Positions 34,508 to 43,813 of a stretch of DNA of 64,000 nt are shown here, one piece after another. A program made the position numbers and the translations under genes. Numbering within the stretch: the stretch's first letter is position 1; the number at the start of each line of letters is the position of its first letter. The DNA is taken from assembly GCF_002286735.1 (NCBI RefSeq), contig NZ_NRTA01000008.1:62001-126000 (forward strand). Direction: 5' to 3'. Below the pieces are notes generated by a model. The model had not been told where the DNA came from, did no database searches, and was given only the letters and a program-made list of their open reading frames with translations. Source of the stretch: Leptolyngbya sp. BC1307 (GTDB lineage Bacteria; Cyanobacteriota; Cyanobacteriia; Phormidesmidales; Phormidesmidaceae).

Positions 34508-35977
34508 ATGTCCAGTACGGTTGTTATTGGTGCAGGGCCAGCAGGCTTAACGGCTGCTTATGAACTGGCTAAGCATGGCGAAAAGTCGGTAGTGCTGGAG
34601 CAGGCGGATAAGGTCGGCGGTATTTCACGAACTGAGGTGTATAAGGGTTACCGCTTTGACATTGGTGGGCACCGTTTTTTTACTAAGGTTGGTGAGGTTC
34701 AGCAAATTTGGAAAGAGATTCTGGGCGATGAGTTTATTCAGGTGCCCCGACTCTCGCGGATCTATTACCAGGGCAAGTTTTTTGACTATCCGCTGTCTAT
34801 TGTCAGTACGCTGTCTAACCTGGGCGTAACTGATAGCAGCATGATTATTTTGAGCTATCTCAAATCTAAGCTCAAAGGTAAATTGCAGCCCGGCCCTGAG
34901 GCAGAAAATCTAGAAGACTGGGTGATTGAGCGCTTTGGTGGTCGGCTCTATCGTACCTTTTTTAAGTCATATACCGAAAAAGTCTGGGGTATTCCCTGCG
35001 ACAAAATTCAGGCAGAGTGGGCAGCGCAGCGCATTAAGGGACTATCCTTAAAGAAAGCGGTGATCAACGCCATGTTTGGCAGCAACAACACCAAGACACT
35101 GATCAAAGAGTTTGACTACCCGATCTACGGCCCTGGCATGATGTGGGAACGCTGCCAGAAGATTTTAGAAGAAAAGGGATCGCCAGTGTATATGGAGACA
35201 CGGGTCACCCGAGTTGAACACGATGGCAAGCGGGTGCAGCGCGTGATTGCTCAAAAGGGCGAAGAAATGCTCGAACTCTCAGGAACCGACTTTGTCTCTA
35301 GCATACCTATTACCGCTTTAGCCCGGTGTCTTGACCCTGCACCGCCCGAGCCCGTTTTGAATGCGGCTCGGGGATTGAAATATCGAGATTTCTTAATTGT
35401 GCCACTGGTGATTGATCTCAAAGATATTTTTCCCGACAACTGGATCTACATTCACAGTCCTGAGTTTAAGGTTGGCCGCATTCAAAACTTTAAAAACTGG
35501 AGTGCGGCAATGGTGCCAGATGCTAGCAAAACTTGTGTTGGTATGGAGTACTTCTGTAACGAAGGAGATAATCTCTGGGAAATGTCTGATGAAGAGCTTA
35601 TTCAGCTGGCCAGTCAAGAAATCGTCGGGCTGAAGCTAGTTCCTGACATTAAATACGTAAAAGATGGCACGGTGATTCGGCAAAAAAAAGCCTACCCCGT
35701 CTACGATGGCGAATATCGTCAGCATCTTCAGGTCATTCAAGACTACTTGCAGCAGTTTGAGAATCTGCAAACCGTGGGGCGCAACGGGATGCACCGCTAC
35801 AACAACCAGGATCATTCAATGCTAACAGGGCTGCTCGCTGCTAAGAACATATTAGGAGAGGAGCATGATCTTTGGAATGTGAATGTCGAGCGTTCGTATC
35901 ATGAAGATTTTACAAAAGAACAGTGGACTGAGGCAAAAGAGAAGCTAAAGCAGCCAGTAGGAAGTTACGCCGGGTGA
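34508..35977 (+). CDS. FAD-dependent oxidoreductase of the UDP-galactopyranose mutase-like / amine-oxidase clade
   Basis: 489 residues. N-terminal Rossmann motif VVIGAGPAGLTAAYELA, then LEQADKVGGISRT, and GYRFDIGGHRFFTK, which is the flavin-contact GGHxF of this clade. A substrate-domain helix holds ERFGGRLYRTFFKSYTEKVWGIP. The end reads VGRNGMHRYNNQDHSMLTGLLAAKN and EHDLWNVNVERSYHED, the usual C-terminal signature. Relatives in sugar clusters either isomerise UDP-galactopyranose to the furanose or have unknown redox roles; this longer group (over 450 residues) is not proven to be a mutase. An AGAGG ribosome site precedes the ATG. A relic of a second copy of this C-terminus lies at 43814-44035. 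Confidence 0.9.
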   Translation: MSSTVVIGAGPAGLTAAYELAKHGEKSVVLEQADKVGGISRTEVYKGYRFDIGGHRFFTKVGEVQQIWKEILGDEFIQVPRLSRIYYQGKFFDYPLSIVSTLSNLGVTDSSMIILSYLKSKLKGKLQPGPEAENLEDWVIERFGGRLYRTFFKSYTEKVWGIPCDKIQAEWAAQRIKGLSLKKAVINAMFGSNNTKTLIKEFDYPIYGPGMMWERCQKILEEKGSPVYMETRVTRVEHDGKRVQRVIAQKGEEMLELSGTDFVSSIPITALARCLDPAPPEPVLNAARGLKYRDFLIVPLVIDLKDIFPDNWIYIHSPEFKVGRIQNFKNWSAAMVPDASKTCVGMEYFCNEGDNLWEMSDEELIQLASQEIVGLKLVPDIKYVKDGTVIRQKKAYPVYDGEYRQHLQVIQDYLQQFENLQTVGRNGMHRYNNQDHSMLTGLLAAKNILGEEHDLWNVNVERSYHEDFTKEQWTEAKEKLKQPVGSYAG

Positions 35978-36311
35978 AGGCGGCATAGCTGAGGGACAGT
36001 AGTCTGTTTGTTTCTATCATTATCTCTGTCTTTGACAATGCTAAGCGACTGCGAACAGGTTTGCAGTCGACGGTATATTAAACCTAACAGCCGGTACGCA
36101 GCCATGTTGTCCGGCTGTGGTTCGGATGCCAGTCGGTATATCGCCGATGTGGCTGCTGACTTTTCTGAGGCTACATACGACTGTGAACTGTAGGCAGGTT
36201 CTTACGCAGTCCTTAAATAAAAGACTGAAAATAAAAGACTGGTCTGGCCGAGGGTTGAAATTCTGGTGCTTGCTGATGCTGACTACACTCTAAGTTGATC
36301 TACCCTGACTT
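35978..36311. other. Intergenic region
   Basis: 334 bp with a 14-bp-period duplication near 36215-36241 (AAATAAAAGACTG twice) and one weak plus-strand frame (36008-36193) that lacks a ribosome site. No gene claimed. Confidence 0.45.
36215..36241. repeat. 13-bp unit repeated at 14-bp period
   Basis: AAATAAAAGACTG occurs at 36215-36227 and 36229-36241 with one A between, upstream of the GT2 gene at 36312. Confidence 0.85.
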
Positions 36312-37241
36312 ATGCCCAATCCACTGCTCACTGTTATTATCCCCACCTATAACCGTCCGGAGCTGCTACAGCGGTCAGTGCGAAGCGCGCTGGTACAAGC
36401 TGCAGATATGCCGGAGGGCAGTCTTGAGATTATCGTTGTTGACGATGGGTCTTCTGTCCCCCCATCACTGCCCGCGCATGCTGGCCTACGCCTGATTCAA
36501 CTGCCAGAGAATCGCGGTGGGGCGGCAGCACGTAACGAGGGTGCTAAAGTCGCTCAGGGCCGGTATATCACCTATTTAGACGATGACGATCAGCTCTTGC
36601 CCGGAATGGCCGCCGCCGCCCTTAAGGCGCTGCGGGAGACGACGCTGCCTCAGCCAGTCGCGGTACTCGCAGGCATTGAGGTAGTTAGCTCAGCCGGGCA
36701 GATCATCAACACCCGCCTGCCGCCTACTTTGCCCAAAGGATCTTACTTTTCTCTGGAGGCGATTCAACCGGGAGAATCCTTCTTAACGAAGCAAACCCTG
36801 GTGGTTGAGCGTGAGGTGCTGCTCAGTATCGGCGGATTTGACGAAACTTTTCAATCCCGTGTTCACTCAGAGTTGTTTCTGCGGCTGAATCCGGTTTGCT
36901 CGCTTTTAGGGTTGCCTCTTGTCACCTACCAGCTTGCTGCTCACGAGGGGCCACGGGTTTCTCGTAATCCAGCGCTGCGTCAGGCGAGTTTTGAGCAGCT
37001 CGTTCAGAAGCATCGCGCCCAGTTTGAAGCACATCCTAAGCAGTTCGCTCGGTTTGTCTATCAGCATGCCCAGGTTTGCTGGCGCATAGGTCAGAGAAAA
37101 GCGGCGCTCGAAGCGCTGGTTTGGGCGACGCGGATACATCCCTTACACAGCTCGATGCTGATCATGAGGGAAATCAAGTGTCGGCTGGGTCGTTATCTCG
37201 CTGACTTTAGAGCTGAGCCACTAAAGACCTCTCAGACCTGA
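36312..37241 (+). CDS. Family 2 glycosyltransferase
   Basis: 309 residues, soluble, with a single GT-A domain. Start LLTVIIPTYNRPELLQRSV, VDDGSSVPPSL, GGAAARNEGAKVAQG and the DxD region TYLDDDDQLLPGM (about residue 92). A putative acceptor-side motif is LLSIGGFDETFQSRVHSELFLRL. No membrane helix, so probably a peripheral cytoplasmic enzyme. It should transfer one sugar in assembly of the surface polysaccharide. Separated by 130 bp from the HepA-like exporter gene, on the same strand. Confidence 0.88.
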   Translation: MPNPLLTVIIPTYNRPELLQRSVRSALVQAADMPEGSLEIIVVDDGSSVPPSLPAHAGLRLIQLPENRGGAAARNEGAKVAQGRYITYLDDDDQLLPGMAAAALKALRETTLPQPVAVLAGIEVVSSAGQIINTRLPPTLPKGSYFSLEAIQPGESFLTKQTLVVEREVLLSIGGFDETFQSRVHSELFLRLNPVCSLLGLPLVTYQLAAHEGPRVSRNPALRQASFEQLVQKHRAQFEAHPKQFARFVYQHAQVCWRIGQRKAALEALVWATRIHPLHSSMLIMREIKCRLGRYLADFRAEPLKTSQT

Positions 37242-37370
37242 AAATATCTGCTGGCGTCGAAAGCGTCCTAGCATTAAGAATATTCTGAACAATCTCTTGA
37301 TGCCAGTGTCTTTTCCCTGGCATCTTCTCCTGAAAAGAGGGTTTAATTCACTCCAGAGCGTTAACTGCCC

Positions 37371-39230
37371 ATGAGACTAAAGCTGCCTGTTGCGATCAGA
37401 AGAGCCATTAAAACCACCGATTTTTGGCGAGAAAATCATTTAATCCTGCGCGAATTCAGAAACTTCCGCAGAATTGCCCTACTCGCTGTCTTATTTGCCT
37501 TGGTCGCCGCTTTTTTCGAAGGAATCACAGTTGGCTTCATTGCGTCATTTTTACAGGGATTGACGAATCCCGAAGAGCCTCCCCTGCAGACCGGAATCGC
37601 CTGGTTCGATGTCGTATTTTTAGCCACGGAGGCGTCGGCTACCGACAGAATTTACCGGCTTTCTGGGCTGCTGCTGGTGGGTGTGTGGCTGCGAGCTGGG
37701 TGTGACTATTTAGGCGTCGTATATTCTAAAAAAGCCTCTCTCACTTTAGTCGACTGCCTGCGCCGTCAGATTTTTGACCAGCTCAAGAGCTTTAGCTTGA
37801 GCTTTTATACGACCGCCAATCCTGGCGCTTTGATCAATACGGTTAGAGGAGAAGTAAAGCAAGTTCAGCAGGCCTTTGACCTGCTGTCTACTTCTCTGGT
37901 GTTTGGGGCAAAGCTACTGGCCTATTTGATCGCCATGCTGCTGCTGTCCTGGCAGCTATTTCTCGCCTCCTTCCTGGTCTTCGGGCTGATGTCTGTCGGC
38001 TTATCTTCTCTGACGAGCCGGGTGAGAGAAGCTAGCTTTGGCGTGCCTAAAGCAAACAAAATATTTACGTCTAGCGCACTTTCGTTTGTCAACGGTATTC
38101 GAACCGTGCATGCGTCGGGGACACAAGAGTTTGAGCGCCGACGCTATCATGCGGCGACCCACGATGTCTACCAGTCTCAGATCAATGTGATTAAGCTCTC
38201 GGCACTGGTACAGCCGCTGATTGAGGGTGTGGGCGCGACGCTGCTGGTAGGGCTGGTGATTGTCTCTTATGGTCTGCTGATCGCGACCGGGCAGATGAAA
38301 GCTGCGGAGCTGCTGACGTTTTTGTTTGTGTTGATTCGGACGACACCTATGCTCTCTGCGCTCAACGGTGCGCTGATCGGCTTTATGTCTTCTCAGGGAT
38401 CGCTGAGCTGTGTAACTGATCTTTTAAGGCGTGACGATAAGCCCTACTTTGAAGACGGCCATCGGGCGTTTACCGGCCTGCAGCGCTCGATTGATTTTGA
38501 GACGGTTGACTTTGCTTATAACCCCGGTGAGCCGGTGCTAAGCGAGATTACGCTATCGATAAAACGAGGTGAGACGACGGCTTTGGTTGGTGCTTCAGGC
38601 GCGGGCAAGACGACCCTGGCCGATTTGCTGCCGAGGTTTTACGACCCAACTCAGGGCCGAGTGCTAGTCGATGGGATCGACCTGCGCGAGCTCAAGATCA
38701 ACTCGCTGCGGCAACGCATGGCAGTTGTGAGCCAGGACACTTTTATTTTTCATACGACGGTGAAAGAGAATATTGTCTACGGGGTTGAGAGTGCCAGTGA
38801 TACAGATGTTTATGAAGCGGCGCAGATGGCCAATGCCTTAGACTTTATCCTGGCGTTGCCGCAGGGGTTTGACACGGTTCTAGGCGATCGCGGTGTCCGT
38901 CTGTCAGGCGGGCAAAGGCAGCGAATTGCGATCGCCCGAGCCCTGCTGCGAAATCCAGAAATCCTGATTTTAGACGAGGCCACTAGCGCCTTGGACTCGG
39001 TCACTGAGCGGCTGATTCAAGAGTCGCTTGAGCGGCTGTCGGCAGGGCGCACGGTGATTGCGATTGCCCATCGCCTATCGACTATTGCGAATGCTGACAA
39101 AGTTGTAGTGATGGAGAAAGGGCGAATCGTAGAGCAGGGCGGCTATCAAGATCTGCTCAGGAATCGGGGGAAACTATGGAAATATCATCGAATGCAGTTT
39201 GAAACCAGCGGAGTTGGAGCAGACAAGTAA
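37371..39230 (+). CDS. HepA-like ABC exporter (fused permease and ATPase)
   Basis: 619 residues. Six membrane helices in residues about 30-340, then the nucleotide-binding domain. Walker A GASGAGKTTL (about 408-417), Q-loop in AVVSQDTFIF, signature LSGGQRQRIAIARALL, Walker B ILILDEATSALD, H-loop IAHRLSTI. Works as a homodimer. The sequence follows Anabaena HepA closely through both domains, including the start (RLKLP, FREFRNF-like stretch), AFFEGITVGFIASFLQ and the end KLWKYHRMQ. HepA exports or assembles heterocyst envelope polysaccharide; here it is more likely the exporter for the cell-surface glycan made by the neighbouring glycosyltransferases. It faces the minus-strand GT2 gene at 39342. 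Confidence 0.93.
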   Translation: MRLKLPVAIRRAIKTTDFWRENHLILREFRNFRRIALLAVLFALVAAFFEGITVGFIASFLQGLTNPEEPPLQTGIAWFDVVFLATEASATDRIYRLSGLLLVGVWLRAGCDYLGVVYSKKASLTLVDCLRRQIFDQLKSFSLSFYTTANPGALINTVRGEVKQVQQAFDLLSTSLVFGAKLLAYLIAMLLLSWQLFLASFLVFGLMSVGLSSLTSRVREASFGVPKANKIFTSSALSFVNGIRTVHASGTQEFERRRYHAATHDVYQSQINVIKLSALVQPLIEGVGATLLVGLVIVSYGLLIATGQMKAAELLTFLFVLIRTTPMLSALNGALIGFMSSQGSLSCVTDLLRRDDKPYFEDGHRAFTGLQRSIDFETVDFAYNPGEPVLSEITLSIKRGETTALVGASGAGKTTLADLLPRFYDPTQGRVLVDGIDLRELKINSLRQRMAVVSQDTFIFHTTVKENIVYGVESASDTDVYEAAQMANALDFILALPQGFDTVLGDRGVRLSGGQRQRIAIARALLRNPEILILDEATSALDSVTERLIQESLERLSAGRTVIAIAHRLSTIANADKVVVMEKGRIVEQGGYQDLLRNRGKLWKYHRMQFETSGVGADK

Positions 39231-39251
39231 GTCTATTTTCGAGCCTTTGGC

Positions 39252-39271
39252 GCTGTCGGATGCTGTCGGAT
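39252..39271. repeat. 10-bp perfect tandem duplication
   Basis: GCTGTCGGAT occurs twice in a row in the convergent gap between the exporter gene and the GT2 gene. Confidence 0.9.
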
Positions 39272-39341
39272 AGAGTATGCTACCGACAGGCACAACTCCG
39301 TAATATTCTCTGCAATCCAGCCCCGTCTTTCGGAAGCAGTC

Positions 39342-40271
39342 TTATGCTTTTGACCGAGATTCCTTTCCGGAGCTAGAAGACTCTCCTGAGTCAGGATGCT
39401 GATACTGAAGCATTTCCTGAAAGAAACCAGCAGCATTGGCAACTTGAGATACAAATAGCACAGCGGTTAAAGCTAGCCCTTTATAACCTTCACCATTTAC
39501 AAACGGATAGCGCAGTAAGTTTAAGTAGTAGTTTTCTTCGATTTTAAAGTTACCCCAGCCCTTTTCTGCGCGAGTTTTGTGGAAGCGAAAGGCTCCTTGC
39601 CCATAGCTATAATGCTGTTTCCAAAAGCTCTTTAAGGACATGGGATGCGCATGATAGATGATGACCTCAGGGGCGTAGGTCATCTGGTATCCCTGATGCA
39701 GCCAGCGATCGCACAACTCCCGATCTTCTGAGGTTATAAAACTTTCATCGAACCCATTCAGTTCTCGAAAGCGATCAGCAGGTACCACCATATTGTTAGA
39801 GGCAAAGAACCGGGCCTCGTCGCGGACCGCGTTGTAGTGGTCATACCCCATACTGATGATATTTTGGCTGGTGGCAGAATAAGGATTATCTGGCAACGCA
39901 TTGACCGTTCTGCCCCCGACGATATGGTCAGGTGCGGTAGAAAAGCAGGCTTCCAACGAAGTTAGCCAGTCTGTTGCAGGGCGACAGTCATCGTCAGTAA
40001 ATGCCAGGTATTTTCCATTGGCCAGTTGAGCGGCGTGATTGCGCGCAGCGGCAGGGCCAGCATTTTCCTGCCGCTGTAGGCGAATATCCAGGCGATCAAG
40101 GAAGGGCGCAACCACTGAATCTAACCGTTGGCGGCTACCGTCATCCATGACGATAACTTCAAAGCGATCGCGGGGATAATCCATCTGAGCCAACGACTCC
40201 AGGCAACCCGCTAACTGCTGCGGACGATTATAGGTGGGAATGATGATTGAAAATAAACAATCTTGTGTCAT
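39342..40271 (-). CDS. Family 2 glycosyltransferase
   Basis: 309 residues, GT-A fold. FSIIIPTYNRPQQLAGCLESL, VMDDGSRQ, GPAAARNHAAQLANG and DxD as FTDDDCRP (about residue 96). A putative acceptor side has NNMVVPADRFRELNGFDE and SEDRELCDRWLHQGY, the expected catalytic ED motif. Then HPMSLKSFWKQHYSYGQGAFRFH, often seen in GT2 enzymes acting on lipid-linked acceptors. The tail is Ser-rich and basic. Last gene of the minus-strand arm; it lies 27 bp after the gene at 40299 and is probably co-transcribed with it. Confidence 0.9.
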   Translation of the reverse strand: MTQDCLFSIIIPTYNRPQQLAGCLESLAQMDYPRDRFEVIVMDDGSRQRLDSVVAPFLDRLDIRLQRQENAGPAAARNHAAQLANGKYLAFTDDDCRPATDWLTSLEACFSTAPDHIVGGRTVNALPDNPYSATSQNIISMGYDHYNAVRDEARFFASNNMVVPADRFRELNGFDESFITSEDRELCDRWLHQGYQMTYAPEVIIYHAHPMSLKSFWKQHYSYGQGAFRFHKTRAEKGWGNFKIEENYYLNLLRYPFVNGEGYKGLALTAVLFVSQVANAAGFFQEMLQYQHPDSGESSSSGKESRSKA

Positions 40272-40298
40272 AAGTCATCTCAGCTAGGTAATTGATTG

Positions 40299-41384
40299 CT
40301 AACGCTTGGCATAGCTGGCAGTTGAGGCTTCCATCAACACCTGAGAGTCTTGCTGTTGCGCAGAATGATGTTTTGCGTGACGAGTCGTCAACGTGCGATT
40401 CAGCATTCGTTCGGGCCTGACCAAAACGCTTTCTATCTTTCCGCTCCCTAGACCCAGCGTTAGTTTCGTCACAAATGGGCTGATAATCGTGCCTCGCCGA
40501 CGCCATCCCTTCTGCAACTTTTTGTATTTGGTTTTAAAGTAGCTATCTTCAGCGAGATTCCATTTGCTCCGCAGACGCTTAAGGCTTCTCATTGTCCAAG
40601 CATCGCTCCAGCGCAGCATATAAAAATGCAGATCAGACCATTCTAAGGGAGGGCCAGGAACATAGGTCACAATACTGTCTGGTTCAAAGTAAACCGTCCC
40701 GCCCAACTGACGCACGCTCATACAAAAGTCCAGATGTTCTTTGGTATTGAGCATCTCTTCATCGAGAGCGCCGAGCTGATCAAAAATTGAACGGCGGACT
40801 AGAACACAGTGAAATTCTGCGAGTTCTGTCTGAGTCTGCTGCAGGCGATCGCGAATATTGGCAACCCGTTTGCCCTGGTGATACATTTTTTCTCGCAATC
40901 GCTGCTGCCCAGTTTTATCCGTCCAAATATGAGATTCCCCGCCAGCAAAGTGGACGACTTCATGAATCGGCTCGTATTGACACATCAAGGGCCCCACAAC
41001 GGTCGCCCCTGTAGTCTTTGCGCACTCGACAAGAGCCGTGAGCCAGTTAGGCGAAACGATGACATCGTTGTCTAAGAAGACAACGTATTCCGTTTTGGCT
41101 TTCGACAGTCCCAAATTCCTAGCATGATTGGGGTAAGGATAATACTCAGTGCGCACTATCTGAAAGTCGTGAGCGATCGCCTGCTGCCTCAAATAGTCTC
41201 GAACGGGTGCCGGGGAATTGCCATCGACATAGATAAGCCGGTAGGGAAATTGAGTGTGCGCTAGTACGCTTTCTAAAGACTGCTGCGTGCAGCTAAAACG
41301 TTCGCGAGGAACGATTACAATTGTTACTGAAGGCTGCTCCAATGAGGAGGAATCGCTCGGTTTTTGAGCAATAGAGATAGTCAT
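40299..41384 (-). CDS. Family 2 glycosyltransferase
   Basis: 361 residues, GT-A fold. VTIVIVPRERFSCTQQSLESVL at the start, YVDGNSPAPV, ARNLGLSKAKTEYVVFLDNDV with the DxD (DND). GPLMCQYEPIHEVVHFAGG and LDEEMLNTKEHLDFCMSVRQLGG form the putative acceptor region. The C-terminal 100 residues are very basic (SLKRLRSKWNLAEDSYFKTKYKK), perhaps contacting membrane or polymer. Donor and acceptor unknown. Second of three closely spaced minus-strand genes; it starts 52 bp after the stop of the GT4 gene. Confidence 0.88.
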   Translation of the reverse strand: MTISIAQKPSDSSSLEQPSVTIVIVPRERFSCTQQSLESVLAHTQFPYRLIYVDGNSPAPVRDYLRQQAIAHDFQIVRTEYYPYPNHARNLGLSKAKTEYVVFLDNDVIVSPNWLTALVECAKTTGATVVGPLMCQYEPIHEVVHFAGGESHIWTDKTGQQRLREKMYHQGKRVANIRDRLQQTQTELAEFHCVLVRRSIFDQLGALDEEMLNTKEHLDFCMSVRQLGGTVYFEPDSIVTYVPGPPLEWSDLHFYMLRWSDAWTMRSLKRLRSKWNLAEDSYFKTKYKKLQKGWRRRGTIISPFVTKLTLGLGSGKIESVLVRPERMLNRTLTTRHAKHHSAQQQDSQVLMEASTASYAKR

Positions 41385-41419
41385 AAGGAATCTTTCCGGT
41401 ATAGCTAATTAACTCAAAG

Positions 41420-41443
41420 GCTGTTTAACTTGCTGTTTAACTT
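41420..41443. repeat. 12-bp perfect tandem duplication
   Basis: GCTGTTTAACTT occurs twice in a row and overlaps the stop codon of the GT4 gene at 41437. Slippage here would shift the end of that protein. Confidence 0.92.
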
Positions 41444-42711
41444 AAAAAAAGGGCAACTTTTGAATGGGATACTGAACCGTCATTCAATAGTGATTGATAG
41501 AGGGATGAAAGCGCATCATTCAATCGGTCGAGATCATAACTTTTCTCAACAAACAGGCGTCCGGCACGCCCCATTTCTGGCCAGCGTTCTGGATGTTCGA
41601 CTAGATCAATTAGCCGAGCTGCGATCGCTTCGGCGTCCCGTTCAGGCACTAAGTAGCCCGAGATCCCGTCTTCTACTAATTCTGGAATGCCGCCATGAAA
41701 GGTACTAATGACTGGTAGCCCCATCGCCATAGCTTCCTTCAAAACGTTTATGGGTGCATCTTGGTTCCCATTAGCAGCGGTCACACTAGGCGCAATAAAT
41801 AGATGCGATTCTGCCAGGATCTCAATCAACTCTGCCTGGGACTTTTGCCCGATCAGTTTAATCGAGTCTTCAACGCCTAGCGAACAAATCAAATCTTCAA
41901 AATCTGGTCGTAGCAGACCTTCTCCAATGATTGTGTATTCTATATTGGGATACTGCTTTAGCGTTTGGGCCACGCCTCGAATACCATATTCGATACCTTT
42001 TTTTTCCACCAGACGGCCCGTCGTTGCAATGCGAATCACGCCATCTTTAGGAAGCTGACGAACCCGAAAAGGAAACCGGCTGTAGTCCAGGCCTGACCCG
42101 TGAACCCGAATTTTTTCCGCAGGGCACCCTAAACTGATAGCCCGGCGCTTAAAGAATTCGCAGTTTGCAAGAAAATAATCCCCGTTCTTAAACAGGGGAG
42201 CATAAATATTGTCGCCATGCTCCTGAACGAAGTTGCTGATGTCATGGCCTCTAAAGATTGTAATGAGTTTTGCAGAGGGGCAATTCATCGTCCGAAATGC
42301 CATGCCTCTGAACCCTACCGTACCAAATTGGCAATGGACGATGTCGTAATTGTAATCGTGCTGAGGATCTAATAGCAGCGTGTATAGTAACCAGAGTGAG
42401 ATCGCCTGCTTCTCGTATCGGAAAAAGTTGAGAGCTTTTAAAGTTGACCGTGGGGCCTTAATAAAGTTAGAGGCCAGCAGCCTTGTTCCTTTAACAGCGC
42501 GCAGAAATAAGTTCTCAGGTATTTCTGGAAAGACGTAAGTCCTGTCGAGTAAGTGATACTCGGCCACATCTTTATGAGCTTTTGCGTGCTCGACAAGCTG
42601 GTCAGCGAAAATATCTACTTCATGACCTTGCTTCAATAAGCCTACTGCTTGATTGATAATGAATGTTTCGGAGATTACAGGAAACTCACCGACAATGAAG
42701 GCAATTCTCAT
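41437..42711 (-). CDS. Family 4 glycosyltransferase
   Basis: 424 residues, GT-B fold. N-terminal half: AFIVGEFPVISETFIINQAVGLLKQGHEV (acceptor-domain start) and DIVHCQFGTVGFRGM. The C-terminal donor domain has IRIATTGRLVEKKGIEYGI, the Glu-rich loop with SHLFIAPSVTAANGNQDAPINVLKEAMAMG, and PVISTFHGGIPELVEDG; this E-x7-E region binds the nucleotide sugar and is typical of GT4. The DAPINVLKEAMA version resembles colanic-acid-type WcaL enzymes. It should be a retaining transferase, though the sugar is unknown. Flanked on both sides by GT2 genes on the same strand. Confidence 0.92.
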   Translation of the reverse strand: MRIAFIVGEFPVISETFIINQAVGLLKQGHEVDIFADQLVEHAKAHKDVAEYHLLDRTYVFPEIPENLFLRAVKGTRLLASNFIKAPRSTLKALNFFRYEKQAISLWLLYTLLLDPQHDYNYDIVHCQFGTVGFRGMAFRTMNCPSAKLITIFRGHDISNFVQEHGDNIYAPLFKNGDYFLANCEFFKRRAISLGCPAEKIRVHGSGLDYSRFPFRVRQLPKDGVIRIATTGRLVEKKGIEYGIRGVAQTLKQYPNIEYTIIGEGLLRPDFEDLICSLGVEDSIKLIGQKSQAELIEILAESHLFIAPSVTAANGNQDAPINVLKEAMAMGLPVISTFHGGIPELVEDGISGYLVPERDAEAIAARLIDLVEHPERWPEMGRAGRLFVEKSYDLDRLNDALSSLYQSLLNDGSVSHSKVALFLS

Positions 42712-42812
42712 AGCTGTCTTAGGAAATGGCTGCTTTGGGGGAAGAGAGTCGATGATAACTTAGACTTGTTTAAAGCGTATTTGAAAGAAAAGCTGCCCGG
42801 CATCCAAATCAC

Positions 42813-43796
42813 CTAGTATCTAATCGATACTTGACCAAACTTCAGATGTAGCTTAGCCCAAGCACTAATGTAGCGAATTCTGAAAATTACCCAGGCAACC
42901 TTCGATTTCTCACTCCAAGTCGTGAGCTTTGGACTGCGGCAGGAAGTCTTTACATAATTAATGGGGGGGATTAAGTCCTGCATCAAAATAATCAGAAAAA
43001 TGATTTCTTTGAGCAGAGATTTAGGTAGAAACTTTTGTTCTGTTAGGGTAAATAACAAAGTGTGTCTGTGAAAGAAATGATAAAGCCCGCGTTCTAATAA
43101 ATCGTAGTGTCCACCCGCAAGTCGGATAGTTTTTTGCCTGATTTCCTTAAAGGAGAATCTTGCAGGATGTTTTAGCCGTACTTCTTCAGCATAAACCTGC
43201 TGATAGCCTGCTTCGTAAACACGTATGCCCCAGTCTAAATCTCCACCTGACTTGAGAGTTTCATCGAAATTTCCTACCTTCTGAACCACAGAGTCCCAGG
43301 TAAACAAATTGGCTGTTGCCCCGTACTTCATCTGCTCTAGATGTTCCGCTTGGGGAAAAGCGGTCGTCAGTTCAAACAGTTCGACTGCAGTAGGACAACT
43401 AGCATCCTTAGGAAATATCTCAATCTTGCCTGAGACCAGACCACAGTTTGGGGTGTCCAGCAATCGCTTGATACCTTTCTCAAGCCAGTCTAGGGCAGGA
43501 ATGCAGTCGGCATCGGTAAAGGCAATGGCCTCTCCCTTAGCTAAGGAAAGACCTGTGTTACGCGCAGCATAGGAACCAGGCGTCGGTTCGAAGGCCAAGG
43601 TCACGTTGCTATAGGGCAGCACTGTTGTTTTAATTAGCTCTAGCTCGTTAGAGCCATTGTCTACGACGATAATTTCGAAGTTCTCTAAGCCGTAGCTCTG
43701 GTGAGCTAGCGCCGTCAAGCAGAGCTTCAATCGCTCTCCGTCATTAAAAACGGGAATAATCACCGAAACAAAGGGGCATCGTGCACCGGTCAGCAT
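42813..43796 (-). CDS. Family 2 glycosyltransferase
   Basis: 327 residues from the preferred ATG. VSVIIPVFNDGERLKLCLTAL, VVDNGSNELE, AARNTGLSLAKGEAIAFTDADCIP with DxD, NLFTWDSVVQKVGNFDE, and GGDLDWGIRVYEAGYQ (putative catalytic base). A hydrophobic stretch (SLLKEIIFLIILMQDLI) near residue 265 may touch the membrane. The frame opens at a GTG (43829), but GGAGGGAG lies just before the ATG at 43796 and decides the start. First gene of the four-gene minus-strand arm. Base composition is more AT-rich than the flanks, and HIP1 sites are scarce here. Confidence 0.9.
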   Translation of the reverse strand: MLTGARCPFVSVIIPVFNDGERLKLCLTALAHQSYGLENFEIIVVDNGSNELELIKTTVLPYSNVTLAFEPTPGSYAARNTGLSLAKGEAIAFTDADCIPALDWLEKGIKRLLDTPNCGLVSGKIEIFPKDASCPTAVELFELTTAFPQAEHLEQMKYGATANLFTWDSVVQKVGNFDETLKSGGDLDWGIRVYEAGYQQVYAEEVRLKHPARFSFKEIRQKTIRLAGGHYDLLERGLYHFFHRHTLLFTLTEQKFLPKSLLKEIIFLIILMQDLIPPINYVKTSCRSPKLTTWSEKSKVAWVIFRIRYISAWAKLHLKFGQVSIRY

Positions 43797-43813
43797 AACT
43801 TCTCTCCCTCCAC

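Noticed and set aside
36008-36193. Plus-strand frame of 61 codons before a GT2 gene
   Set aside because: Cys-rich random-looking composition and no ribosome site.
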